Assembly (NCBI GenBank): GCA_965204875.1
Contig: OZ242020.1
Coordinates: forward strand, 2,294,001-2,358,000
DNA from: Aldehydirespirator sp965204875
Lineage (GTDB): Bacteria > Actinomycetota > Acidimicrobiia > Acidimicrobiales > Aldehydirespiratoraceae
DNA length: 64,000 nucleotides
Reading direction: 5' to 3'
The notes beneath the pieces were generated by a model. It searched no databases, was not told the DNA's origin, and saw nothing but the letters and a program-made list of their open reading frames with translations. The position numbers were made by a program, and so were the translations under genes. Numbering within the stretch: the first letter of the stretch is position 1; every line of letters begins with the position of its first letter. Of this stretch, positions 24,451 through 33,047 are shown piece by piece.

Positions 24451-25821
24451 GTGAGGTGCGAGGTCGTGGCGGTTGGCACCGAGTTGCTGCTGGGGCAGAT
24501 CGTGGACACCAACTCTTCCTGGATCGGTGAGCAGCTCGCCCTCGCCGGCATCGACAGTCACTTCCAGACCAGGGTCGGCGACAACTCCGAGCGGATCATC
24601 TCTGTGCTGGAGCTGGCGCTGGCGCGCAGCGACGCCGTGATCGTGTGCGGCGGGCTCGGCCCCACCCCCGACGACATCACCCGCTCCGCCATCGCCGCGG
24701 TCATGGGCGTGCCGATGCGCCGCGACGAGGCGGTGGCCGAGCGGATCCGGGCCATGTTCCACCGGCGGGACCGCGAGATGCCGGCCAGCAACCTGCGCCA
24801 GGCCGACGTGCCGGTCGGAGCGCGTGTGATGGACGTGCAGCCGGGCACCGCCCCCGGCCTGATCTGTCCCCTCCGGCACCCGCGCCGCCCGGCCGCCACC
24901 GCAACCAGCGGCGGCGCGCCCGCCGGGACCGAGACCGGCGACACTGACAGCGCTTCCGGCGGCGCGCCCGCCGGCGCGGGCACCGGCGACACCGGTGAGA
25001 AGGTGATTTACGCCGTGCCGGGCGTGCCTTGGGAGATGCGGCAGATGGTGTCGCAGTGCGTGCTGGCCGACCTGGTGCAGCGCGCCGGGCGGCGGCAGGT
25101 GATCCGCAGCCGCACCCTGCGCACCTGGGGCCATTCGGAGTCCGCCCTGGCCGAGATGCTCACCGGCGAGATGCGCAGGCTGGATGAGACCGGCGAGGCC
25201 ACGATCGCCTTCCTCGCCAGCGGGATCGAGGGCTTGAAGGTTCGCGTCACGGCCAAGACGCCCGACCCCGATGATGCCGACCGGGTGCTGTCAGGCGTCG
25301 AGTCGCGGGTGCGGGCGGTGCTGGGCGAGGCCGTCTTCGGCACCGGCGAGGACACGATGGAGTCGGTCGTGCTCGCACTGATGCGGTCGCGGGGTCTCAC
25401 GCTCGGGTTGGCCGAATCGCTGACCGGGGGGATGATCGCGGCGCGGCTCAGCGACATTGCCGGTGCCGGCGACGTGCTCCGGGGCGCGGTGGTGGCCTAT
25501 CACCGCGAGCTCAAGACAGGGGTGCTGGGCACCGCCGACGTTGCCGCGGTGAGCGAGGAGATGGTGCTCGACATGGCTGCCGGAGCCTGCCGGGTGCTCG
25601 GTGCCGATGCCGGTCTCGCCACCAGCGGCGCGGCCGGCCCGGCGCCCCATGAGGGCGCGCCGGCGGGCACCGTGTGGATCGGCCTGCATCTCGACGGCGC
25701 GGGCTCCGCCGTGCGGGTGCGCTTCAACACCGAACGGGCCCTGGTGCGCCAACTCACCACGATCACCGCGCTCAACTTCCTGCGCACCCGCCTGCTGGAA
25801 GGAACCGGCGCCCCCCGGTGA
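24451..25821 (+). CDS. cinA: Competence/damage-inducible protein CinA with NMN amidohydrolase domain
   Basis: CinA joins a molybdopterin-binding-like domain (VGTELLLGQIVDTNS, GGLGPTPDDITR, VPGVPWEM) to a C-terminal nicotinamide-mononucleotide deamidase domain (LAESLTGGMIAARL, TSGAAGP, GAPAGTVWIGLH). It salvages pyridine nucleotides and cleans up ADP-ribose. The gene is commonly found just before recA. A low-complexity insertion of about 35 residues between VQPGTAPGLI and EKVIYAVPG contains SGGAPAG twice, 48 bp apart. The start is GTG at 24451, matching the family N-terminus (CEVVAVGTELL). Confidence 0.94.
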   Translation: MRCEVVAVGTELLLGQIVDTNSSWIGEQLALAGIDSHFQTRVGDNSERIISVLELALARSDAVIVCGGLGPTPDDITRSAIAAVMGVPMRRDEAVAERIRAMFHRRDREMPASNLRQADVPVGARVMDVQPGTAPGLICPLRHPRRPAATATSGGAPAGTETGDTDSASGGAPAGAGTGDTGEKVIYAVPGVPWEMRQMVSQCVLADLVQRAGRRQVIRSRTLRTWGHSESALAEMLTGEMRRLDETGEATIAFLASGIEGLKVRVTAKTPDPDDADRVLSGVESRVRAVLGEAVFGTGEDTMESVVLALMRSRGLTLGLAESLTGGMIAARLSDIAGAGDVLRGAVVAYHRELKTGVLGTADVAAVSEEMVLDMAAGACRVLGADAGLATSGAAGPAPHEGAPAGTVWIGLHLDGAGSAVRVRFNTERALVRQLTTITALNFLRTRLLEGTGAPR

Positions 25822-25939
25822 GAGTCCCGCCGGGCTGCGAGCCTGCCTGGAGTTGTGTCGACCATCGTCTGCAATCCCTGGGGCGAATCCCTGGGAGCGC
25901 AAGAGCGAGCACCCGTAGGAGGCACTCCGCTGTCGCGGG

Positions 25940-26962
25940 CTACGCCTGTCCCAGGGTCTGGTTTGTCCGTCGTTGCAGGCGGTCGAGGCCGGCCTGCCAG
26001 CAGGCCGTCATGCGGGTCGGGCGGAAACCCATGGCGGTGTTGATGGCCAGCATGTGGGCGTTGCTCGCAGCGTTGCCGGTCTGCAGGGCCGTGACCTCGG
26101 GCTCCTCAGCGCGCAGCCGCTGCCACATGGCGGCCTTCATCCAGCGGCCGATGCGCCGGCCCCGGTAGGCCGGCAGCACCACGGTGCTCCACTGCCACGA
26201 GCAGTCGGGCCGGTGCCGGTTGATGAACACCTCTGTGGCGCCGGCGACGCTGCCGCCGGCCGCTGCGGCGAGGATTCCCTGGTACTCGAGCCCGAGGGCG
26301 GCGCGAGCCTCTATCTCGGCCCGCATCATGGCCGCGTCCACGACGGTGTCGGCCATGTCTAGTTCGCCGGTGGGGGCGTCGTTCATGGCGTTGGCCGCGG
26401 CCACCAGCAGGCCGATCCACTCCTCGGGGCACTCGCGGCGCCAGTGCAGCAGCTCCAAGCCGGGCGGCGCCGCGTCGATCCACTCCTGCATCAGCGCGGC
26501 GTCGACGCCGGGCAGGTGCAGGCACGACTCCTGCTCGGTGTAGCGCAACCCGGCGCCGAGCCCGGACCAGAAGGCGTCGTTGCCGGGCGTGTGGTCGCCC
26601 GTTGCGATCACCGAGGTGCGCGCCGCGCAGCGCGCCCGCTCCAGGAGTCGCGCCAGCACCGTCGCTGCGGCCCGCCCGCCCGCGGGAGTGATCTCTATGG
26701 CTGCCAGGGTCCGGTTGGCCGAGTCGCCGGCCAGTTCCAGATGGCCCATGGCGACCGCCCTCGCACCCTGCAGGGCGACGATCCGCTGGTGGTGGGCGAA
26801 GTCGGTGGCGTCGTGGTTGAAGAGGGCACGCAGCTCGGCTGCCGTGGTCACAGCGAAGCCCGGATCACGCTCGAGGTCGAGACGCTGCTGGAGTGCTAGC
26901 GCGGCCGCGAAGTCCCCTGAGTCGAGCAATCGGGCATCGACAACGCGCACTCTGTCGCTCAT
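25940..26962 (-). CDS. GNAT family N-acetyltransferase with tandem domains
   Basis: The 340-residue protein has two GNAT-like halves. The C-terminal half keeps the acetyl-CoA motif (VVLPAYRGRRIGRWMKAAMW) and the ending TGNAASNAHMLAINTAMGFRP; the N-terminal half is weaker. Such tandem GNATs occur widely in actinobacteria, and the substrate is unknown. It points against cinA and recA. The ATG at 26962 lies at the end of a 4 x 35-bp repeat array and overlaps the stop of a 12-codon mini-ORF (ATGA), so the start choice is well fixed. Confidence 0.85.
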   Translation of the reverse strand: MSDRVRVVDARLLDSGDFAAALALQQRLDLERDPGFAVTTAAELRALFNHDATDFAHHQRIVALQGARAVAMGHLELAGDSANRTLAAIEITPAGGRAAATVLARLLERARCAARTSVIATGDHTPGNDAFWSGLGAGLRYTEQESCLHLPGVDAALMQEWIDAAPPGLELLHWRRECPEEWIGLLVAAANAMNDAPTGELDMADTVVDAAMMRAEIEARAALGLEYQGILAAAAGGSVAGATEVFINRHRPDCSWQWSTVVLPAYRGRRIGRWMKAAMWQRLRAEEPEVTALQTGNAASNAHMLAINTAMGFRPTRMTACWQAGLDRLQRRTNQTLGQA

Positions 26963-27095
26963 CGGCAGTCCTGTGTGCGGGTGCGGTTGTCGCTCATCGG
27001 CAGTCCCGCCTGGGGGTGTGACTGCCGTTCATCCGCGGTCCCGCCTGGGGGTGTGGCTGCCGTTCATCCGCAGTCCCGCCTGGGGGTGTGTGCGC
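26956..27095 (-). repeat. Four 35-bp tandem repeats carrying three coupled 12-codon ORFs before the GNAT gene
   Basis: Units at 26956-26990, 26991-27025, 27026-27060 and 27061-27095 each carry an ATG on the minus strand. Reading toward the GNAT gene gives MNGSHTPRRDRG (27067-27029), MNGSHTPRRDCR (27032-26994) and MSDNRTRTQDCR (26997-26959), each overlapping the next start by ATGA, the last overlapping the GNAT start (MSDRVRV). The mini-ORF nearest the gene starts with the same MSD. Each ORF is 39 bases, so a 4-base overlap gives exactly the 35-bp period. Confidence 0.75.
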
Positions 27096-27193
27096 CCGTC
27101 GCGGCGCGGGCGGGCCGGGTCGGCCTGGCGTAGGACTCGGCGGCGGCGCCCTGTCTGCGGGTGTGTGGGCCTGTCGTGGCGCGGGCCGTCGTG

Positions 27194-27697
27194 TCAGCCC
27201 TGTTCACCTGTGCGCTCCAGGCGCAGGGAGGCGGAGTTCATGCAGTAGCGGTCGCCGCTGGGGCGGGGGCCGTCGTTGAACCGGTGGCCCAGGTGGGCGC
27301 CGCAGCCGGCGCAGAGGGCCTCCTCGCGCACCATGCCGAAACTGCGGTCGGCGCGTATCTCCACGACGCTGGCATCGAGTGCCTCCCAGAAGCTGGGCCA
27401 GCCCGTGCCGGAGTCGTACTTGGCGTCGCTGGAGAATAGCGGCACGTCGCAGACGATGCAGCGGTAGGTGCCGTTGTCGTGACAGTTCCAGTACTCGCCG
27501 GTGAAGGCTCGCTCGGTGCCCGCCTGCTGGGTGACCTGGTACTGCTGTGGCGTCAGGCGCGAGCGCAACTCGGCGTCGTCGAAGCTCTGGCGGGCGGCGG
27601 GGGCGCCTGGCGGCGGAACCTTCCCCGCGCCCCTTGTGCTCCCACGGTCGTCGGTGCTCTGGCGGGCGGCGGGGGCCCCTGGGGGGTTCGAGGTCAT
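27194..27697 (-). CDS. msrB: Peptide-methionine (R)-S-oxide reductase
   Basis: MsrB repairs methionine-R-sulfoxide in proteins. Zinc-binding cysteines are in CIVCDVPLF and CAGCGAHLGHRF, and the catalytic cysteine is in RYCMNSASL. The ATG at 27697 has AAAGG eight bases upstream; an upstream GTG at 27706 is possible. An N-terminal extension of about 30 residues contains PPGAPAARQS twice, 72 bp apart, another in-frame duplication close to a gene start. Domain length is otherwise normal. Confidence 0.95.
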   Translation of the reverse strand: MTSNPPGAPAARQSTDDRGSTRGAGKVPPPGAPAARQSFDDAELRSRLTPQQYQVTQQAGTERAFTGEYWNCHDNGTYRCIVCDVPLFSSDAKYDSGTGWPSFWEALDASVVEIRADRSFGMVREEALCAGCGAHLGHRFNDGPRPSGDRYCMNSASLRLERTGEQG

Positions 27698-27960
27698 GTC
27701 GGTCACCTTTCTGTGCCGGACACCTTTGCGAGGAAGGTGTCGGCCGCGGCGTTGCCTTTCTTGCCGGCGGCCCTACCATAGGCAACGCAAGCGGGAGTTT
27801 CGTTTGGTTCCGGCCGGCTGGACCCGATCCCGCGACGCCTCGATGTGAGCGTGGCCGGCCCGCTCGATCCACCGAGCTTGAGGCATGGCCGTGCCCGGGC
27901 GCTGCTTTCTCGTGGCCCTCCCATGGGAGCGTCGCAGGAGCGTCGCCGCAAAACGGGTGC

Positions 27961-27990
27961 TTGACATGAACATGTGTTCGTAACTACATT
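27961..27990 (+). promoter_or_regulatory. recA promoter with LexA box
   Basis: TTGACA at 27961-27966 and TACATT at 27985-27990 form a sigma-70-type promoter with an 18-base spacer. Inside the spacer lies GAACATGTGTTC at 27968-27979, a perfect actinobacterial SOS box (GAAC-N4-GTTC). LexA bound here would block RNA polymerase. The 170-base leader down to the recA start shows nothing else that I recognise; AGGAGG precedes the start codon. Confidence 0.9.
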
Positions 27991-28163
27991 GCTGTTATGC
28001 TTCGTGGGTGGGTGTCACACCCCCTGTTTAGCTTGTCGGCCGCCTAGCGCTGCGAGTGCTCGGCGGCTGCGCAAGCCGCAGCAGCACCCTCGAAACCGCC
28101 TGACGGCCACCAACCATCCATCAAGAGCGCCGTGGGGCGCGTCACACACAGGAGGACGAACGA

Positions 28164-29216
28164 ATGGACGATCGACACAAGGCCCTCGACATGGCGATGA
28201 GCCAGATCGAGAAGCAGTTCGGCAGCGGCTCGGTCATGAAGATGGGCGAGAAGACCGCCATGAGCATCGAGTCGGTGCCCACCGGTGCGCTGTCGCTGGA
28301 CCTGGCACTCGGCATCGGGGGCCTGCCCAGGGGCCGGGTCACGGAGATATTCGGGCCCGAGTCCTCGGGCAAGACCACGCTGGCCACCCATGTTGTGGCC
28401 GAGGCGCAGCGCAACGGCGGGATCTGCGCCTACGTGGACGCCGAGCATGCCATGGACCCCGTCTATGCCAAGGCCATCGGCGTGGACATCGACGAGCTGC
28501 TCATATCCCAGCCCGACACGGGCGAGCAGGCCCTGGAGATCACCGACATGCTGATCCGCTCCGGCGCGCTCGACGTGGTGGTGATCGACTCCGTGGCAGC
28601 CCTCACCCCGAGGGCCGAGCTGGAGGGCGACATGGGCGACACCCATGTGGGGCTGCAGGCCCGGCTCATGTCCCAGGCGCTGCGCAAGCTCACCTCCAAC
28701 CTCAACAAGTCCAACACGATCTGCATCTTCATCAACCAGCTGCGTGAGAAGATCGGTGTGATGTTCGGCTCGCCGGAGACCACGCCGGGCGGTCGCGCCC
28801 TGAAGTTCTATTCCTCGGTGCGGCTCGACATCCGCCGGATCGAGTCGCTCAAGAACGGTATGGAGGTCGTGGGCAACCGCACCCGTGTGAAGGTGGTGAA
28901 GAACAAGTGCGCCCCGCCGTTCCGCCAGGCCGAGTTCGACATCATGTACGGCGAGGGCATCTCCCGCGAGGGCTCGGTGCTGGACTTGGCGGTGAACCAG
29001 TCGATCGTGAAGAAGTCGGGCGCCTGGTACACCTACGACGGGGAGCAGCTCGGCCAGGGCCGCGAGAACGCCAAGAAGTTCCTGCAGGACAACCCGGAGC
29101 TGATGGTCGAGATCTCCGACCTGGTGTGGAGGGCCGTCATGCCCGGGTCCGGCGACGGCGCCGCGGCCAACGGAGCGGGCGGCCGGCCGGCCGCGGTCGC
29201 AGCGGCCGCCACCTGA
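28164..29216 (+). CDS. recA: Recombinase A
   Basis: RecA forms filaments on single-stranded DNA, drives strand exchange and triggers LexA self-cleavage. The 350-residue protein is nearly colinear with other bacterial RecA proteins: Walker A GPESSGKTT, Walker B VVVIDSVAAL, and loops around NQLREKIGVMFG. The C-terminus is Gly/Ala-rich. The start has a strong AGGAGG site. No recX follows; the next gene is miaB, 152 bases on. The promoter carries a perfect LexA box. Confidence 0.99.
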   Translation: MDDRHKALDMAMSQIEKQFGSGSVMKMGEKTAMSIESVPTGALSLDLALGIGGLPRGRVTEIFGPESSGKTTLATHVVAEAQRNGGICAYVDAEHAMDPVYAKAIGVDIDELLISQPDTGEQALEITDMLIRSGALDVVVIDSVAALTPRAELEGDMGDTHVGLQARLMSQALRKLTSNLNKSNTICIFINQLREKIGVMFGSPETTPGGRALKFYSSVRLDIRRIESLKNGMEVVGNRTRVKVVKNKCAPPFRQAEFDIMYGEGISREGSVLDLAVNQSIVKKSGAWYTYDGEQLGQGRENAKKFLQDNPELMVEISDLVWRAVMPGSGDGAAANGAGGRPAAVAAAAT

Positions 29217-29330
29217 GAGGCCGCGCGCTCGGGCCCTGCGTCGGGTCGTGGTGCGCTTGTGCGTGTTGATCGCCGCTGGCCGCGTCACCTGCTGAGGGGT
29301 TGAGAGGCCGCGTTCGGGGCCGGCGTCGGG
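29214..29330 (+). repeat. Direct repeat of the recA stop region in the recA-miaB gap
   Basis: TGAGAGGCCGCG at the recA stop (29214) recurs at 29301, and the similarity continues for about 30 bases (TCGGG...GCGTCGGG), 87 bp apart. The gap otherwise contains no gene. Confidence 0.65.
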
Positions 29331-29368
29331 CCGGAGCACGCGAGCCTGCCGGCGCCTAGCCTGTGGTG

Positions 29369-30934
29369 ATGGCACGCACCTATGCCATCCGCACCTTCGG
29401 GTGTCAGATGAACGAGCACGACTCCGAGCGGATCGCGGGGCTGCTCGAGGATGGTGGGTATCAGCGGTCGCCTGTGCTCGAAGAGGCCGACGTGATCGTG
29501 CTCAACACCTGCTGCATCCGCGAGAACGCCGACAACAAGCTCTACGGCGCCCTGGGTCGACTCAAGGCGGTCAAGGCGCGGCGCCCGGAGACGCTGATCG
29601 CGGTGGCCGGCTGCCTCGCCCAGAAAGACCGTGACCTGGTGCGCCGGCGGGCGAGCCACGTGGACGTGGTGTTCGGCACGCACAACGTGCACCGGGCCGC
29701 GGTGCTGCTGGAGCAGGCGGCGCGCTATGGGCCCGTGGTGGAGATCCTTGAAGAGACGGCACTCAACGACGCAGAGGCCTTCCCGTCGGCGCTGCCGGCA
29801 CGCCGCGAGTCCGAGCACGCCGCCTGGGTGACGATCCAGATCGGATGCGACAACAGCTGCGCGTTCTGCATCGTGCCCGCGGTCCGGGGGCCCGAGATCA
29901 GCAGGCCCTTCGGCGAGCTGGTGGACGAGGTTCGGGCACTCGCCGCCGGCGGCGTGAGCGAGGTGACGCTGCTCGGCCAGAACGTCAACAGCTACGGTCG
30001 CGACCTTGCGCTGGCAGGCCGCGGCAGCACCGGCCGGGGGCGCGACGACGCGTGGTGGTGCGGCTCGCGCTGGATGTCGGACCGCAGGGCGCGCCCGCTG
30101 TTCGCCGACCTGCTGAGAGAGATGGGCGAGGTCGAGGGCATCCGGCGGGTGCGCTTCACCAGCCCGCATCCCAAGGATCTGCGCCCTGAGACCATCGCCG
30201 CCATGGCCGAGGTGCCCACCGTGTGCGAGCACCTGCACCTGCCGCTGCAGTCCGGCAGCGACAGGGTGCTCAAGGCCATGCGGCGGGGCTATACGGCTGA
30301 GCGCTATCTCGAACGGCTCAGCGCGGCGCGGGCCGCGGTCGATGACCTGGCGGTGTCCACCGACATCATCGTCGGCTTTCCCGGCGAGACCGAGGCGGAC
30401 TTCGCAAAGACGCTGGAGGTGGCGGCCGAGGCTCGTTTCGACAGCGCCTTCACGTTCATCTTCTCGCCGCGTCCGGGCACCGCCGCGGCGCGGATGCAGC
30501 GGGATCTCGTGGCCCACGACGTGTCCGTCGAGCGTTACGAGCGGCTCAGGCGCGTGGTCGAGCGGTCGAGTCGCATGGCCAACGAGGCGCGCGTCGGCCG
30601 GGTCGAGGATGTGCTGGTCGAGGGGCCGAGCAAGAAGGACCCCTCGGTCATCACGGCACGCACACGTCGCAACACCCTGGTTCACTTCGAGGCACCGGCG
30701 GGCGCGCCGCTGCGTGCGGGCAGCTACGCCCGAGTTCGTGTGATCGCGTCGGCCGCCAACTTCCTGCGCGGCGAGTTGCTGAGCGTCACGGCGCCCGCCG
30801 CAGTGACCGTTCCGGCAGGCAGGTCGCTCTCGGATGACACGGCGCCCGCTTCAGGCACCGAGCCTGCGGCCGGCACGGCGCGCAGGGCGCCCAACGGTCG
30901 CAGGCGGATCCCCGTCGCGGCAGCATCCGCCTGA
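29369..30934 (+). CDS. miaB: tRNA-2-methylthio-N6-dimethylallyladenosine synthase
   Basis: MiaB is a radical-SAM methylthiotransferase that modifies A37 of tRNAs reading UNN codons, acting on the product of MiaA. N-terminal cluster cysteines are in RTFGCQMNEHDSE, NTCCIREN and AGCLAQK; the SAM motif is CDNSCAFCIVP; QNVNSYG and LPLQSGS are typical, and a TRAM domain ends the conserved part. About 20 residues are inserted after NVNSYGRD, and a variable tail of about 45 residues follows the TRAM domain. The ATG at 29369 is preferred to two GTG codons just before it. miaA follows after 5 bases. Confidence 0.96.
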   Translation: MARTYAIRTFGCQMNEHDSERIAGLLEDGGYQRSPVLEEADVIVLNTCCIRENADNKLYGALGRLKAVKARRPETLIAVAGCLAQKDRDLVRRRASHVDVVFGTHNVHRAAVLLEQAARYGPVVEILEETALNDAEAFPSALPARRESEHAAWVTIQIGCDNSCAFCIVPAVRGPEISRPFGELVDEVRALAAGGVSEVTLLGQNVNSYGRDLALAGRGSTGRGRDDAWWCGSRWMSDRRARPLFADLLREMGEVEGIRRVRFTSPHPKDLRPETIAAMAEVPTVCEHLHLPLQSGSDRVLKAMRRGYTAERYLERLSAARAAVDDLAVSTDIIVGFPGETEADFAKTLEVAAEARFDSAFTFIFSPRPGTAAARMQRDLVAHDVSVERYERLRRVVERSSRMANEARVGRVEDVLVEGPSKKDPSVITARTRRNTLVHFEAPAGAPLRAGSYARVRVIASAANFLRGELLSVTAPAAVTVPAGRSLSDDTAPASGTEPAAGTARRAPNGRRRIPVAAASA

Positions 30935-30939
30935 GAGGC

Positions 30940-32103
30940 ATGACGGCAGCGAGACGTCTCGCCGCTCGGCCGCTGGTGATCGTCGGCCCCACCGCCTCAG
31001 GCAAGTCGGATCTCGCGCTGGCGGTGGCGCGCGCCGTCGGGCGCGCCGAGATCGTGACCCTCGACTCGATGCAGGTCTACCGGGGCATGGATATCGGCAC
31101 GGCCACCCCTGCGGCGCACGAGCAGGCCGAGGTGCCCCACCACCTCATCGATGTGGTCGATCCGTGCGAGGAGTTCACCGTCGCCGAGCAGCAGCGGCGG
31201 GTGCGGGCGGCGCTCGGCGAGATCCGCGCCCGGCAGGCCGTGCCGGTGCTGGTCGGTGGCACCGGCCTGTACGTGCGCGCCGTCGTCGACGGTCTGCGCA
31301 TCCCCGGCCGCTACCCGCAGGTGCGCGCCGATCTGGAGGCCGAGCCCGACACGGGAGTACTGCACCGCCGCCTGGCCGAGCTGGATCCCGTGGCGGCCGG
31401 CCGCATGGAGCCCACCAACCGCCGCCGGGTGCTGAGGGCACTAGAGGTAACGCTCGGCAGCGGGCAGCCCTTCTCGACGTTCGGGCCGGGGCTCGACCAC
31501 TACCCGCCGACACCGTTCGTGCAGGTGGGCCTGCGCTGGGATCGCGCCGGCCTCGACGAGCGGATCGTCGCCCGCTACCGCCGCCAGATGGCTGCCGGCC
31601 TCCTCGACGAGGTGCGGTCGCTGGCACGGCGGCCCCTCTCCCGCAGCGCGGCACAGGCGCTCGGCTACAAGGAGTTGTTGGCTCACCTGCGCGGCGAGTT
31701 CGATCTGCAGGAGGCGCTGGACCTGTCCGTGACGCGCACGCGCCGGTTCGCCCGCCGTCAGGAGCGCTGGTTCCGCCGCGACATGCGCATCCGCTGGCTG
31801 GACGCGCCTGCCACCGCGGCCGATGCTCTGTCGGCCTGGGAGGCTGCCGCGGCACCGTCGCCCAGCACCGCAACATCGCCTCCGCGTTCCGATCACTCCG
31901 AGCGTGCCGGCAGGCTCAGGTTCTCGGACACCGCCGAGCGTGCCGGAATGTCGGCCAGCGCCGGCCTCTCCGGAGATTTGGACACCTCCGGGTATGACGA
32001 CGTGCCGGCTCCTAGCCGTGGGCGATGCGGCGGGCGGCACCCTGGAGGTTCTGACATCTACGGGTGCGGCGACGCATCGGTGGCCGAGAGAATGCCATCG
32101 TGA
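30940..32103 (+). CDS. miaA: tRNA dimethylallyltransferase
   Basis: MiaA adds the dimethylallyl group to A37 of tRNA before MiaB acts. Walker A is VGPTASGKS, followed by DSMQVYRGMDIGTA, VGGTGLYVRA and QALGYKEL, all family motifs. The catalytic domain ends near residue 300 (QERWFRRD, RIRWLD). A further 80 residues of low-complexity sequence follow with no match I recognise, including SERAGRLRFSDTAERAG, which repeats ERAG. The stop overlaps the dapF GTG at 32100 (GTGA), so the gene is coupled to dapF. Confidence 0.95.
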   Translation: MTAARRLAARPLVIVGPTASGKSDLALAVARAVGRAEIVTLDSMQVYRGMDIGTATPAAHEQAEVPHHLIDVVDPCEEFTVAEQQRRVRAALGEIRARQAVPVLVGGTGLYVRAVVDGLRIPGRYPQVRADLEAEPDTGVLHRRLAELDPVAAGRMEPTNRRRVLRALEVTLGSGQPFSTFGPGLDHYPPTPFVQVGLRWDRAGLDERIVARYRRQMAAGLLDEVRSLARRPLSRSAAQALGYKELLAHLRGEFDLQEALDLSVTRTRRFARRQERWFRRDMRIRWLDAPATAADALSAWEAAAAPSPSTATSPPRSDHSERAGRLRFSDTAERAGMSASAGLSGDLDTSGYDDVPAPSRGRCGGRHPGGSDIYGCGDASVAERMPS

Positions 32104-33047
32104 GCGAAGGTTTGAGGCTTCAGAAGCTCCACGGGCACAGCAACGACCCGGTCGCCGTGCTTGAACGACGAGGCGGTTCGGGGCTTCACAAGCTCCACGG
32201 GCTTGGCAACGACTTCCTTGTCGCGCTGGTCGAGCGGTTCCCGCCCGAGGCGGACGGCTCCCGAGCGGCGGCAGAGCTGTGCCGGCGCCGCCGCGGCATC
32301 GGCGCGGACGGGCTGATCTTCGCGGTGCTCGACCCCGGAGGCGAGGGCACTGCGCCGGGCGCGGCGATGCGGCTGTGGAACTCTGACGGCTCGCCGGCCG
32401 AGGTGTCCGGCAACGGCCTGAGATGCCTGGCGCATGCCATTGCCCGCAGCCGCGGCACAGACCGCCTCGACATCGTGATCGATACGCTCGCCGGCCCCCG
32501 GAAATGCTCGATCCGCCCCCAACGCGGCAGGGAGGCAGCTCTAGGTGATCTCACTGTGCCTCAACGCGTGGTCGGCACCGTGGAGATGGGAGAGCCCGAG
32601 CCCGGCCCCCTGCCGGACGGGCCGCCGGCCGATGTGATCGAGGTTGTGCGCGGCCATGTTGGCCCGGGCGGGGTCGAGCGGTGGCAGACGGTGAGGGTGG
32701 GCAACCCGCATGTGGTGCTCGCTGTGGCCGATCCCGCAGCCGTGGACCTGCACGAGGCGGGCCCGGCTGTGGAGTCCCTTTTCAGTGGCGGCATCAATGT
32801 CCACTTCGCGGCGGTAACCGGCGTTGACGAGATCACGCTGAGCGTCTGGGAGCGTGGTGCCGGTGTCACCGAGGCATGCGGCTCGGGGGCGGTCGCTGCA
32901 GCCGCCGCTTTCCGTGCCTGGGGTGCCGTCTCCCACGTTGTGTCGGTGAGAATGGCCGGAGGCGAAGCCAGGGTCGACCTGTCGTCGCCGGCGACGCTCA
33001 CCGGCGAGTCCACATACGTCGCCGCGATCACGGTGGGCGATGGCTGA
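32100..33047 (+). CDS. dapF: Diaminopimelate epimerase with duplicated N-terminus and Cys-to-Ser change
   Basis: DapF interconverts LL- and meso-diaminopimelate for peptidoglycan and lysine. The 315-residue protein carries the family start motif KLHGLGNDFLVAL, NSDGSPAEVSGNGLRC and TEACGSGAVA. Two features are unusual. A diverged copy of the start motif (LQKLHGHSNDPVAV) precedes the real one by 22 residues, in frame, and the DNA shows the same 66-bp duplication. The residue that is normally the first catalytic Cys (CGNG) is Ser here, while the second Cys (ACGSG) is kept. GTG 32157 is an alternative start that would exclude the extra copy. Confidence 0.92.
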   Translation: MSEGLRLQKLHGHSNDPVAVLERRGGSGLHKLHGLGNDFLVALVERFPPEADGSRAAAELCRRRRGIGADGLIFAVLDPGGEGTAPGAAMRLWNSDGSPAEVSGNGLRCLAHAIARSRGTDRLDIVIDTLAGPRKCSIRPQRGREAALGDLTVPQRVVGTVEMGEPEPGPLPDGPPADVIEVVRGHVGPGGVERWQTVRVGNPHVVLAVADPAAVDLHEAGPAVESLFSGGINVHFAAVTGVDEITLSVWERGAGVTEACGSGAVAAAAAFRAWGAVSHVVSVRMAGGEARVDLSSPATLTGESTYVAAITVGDG

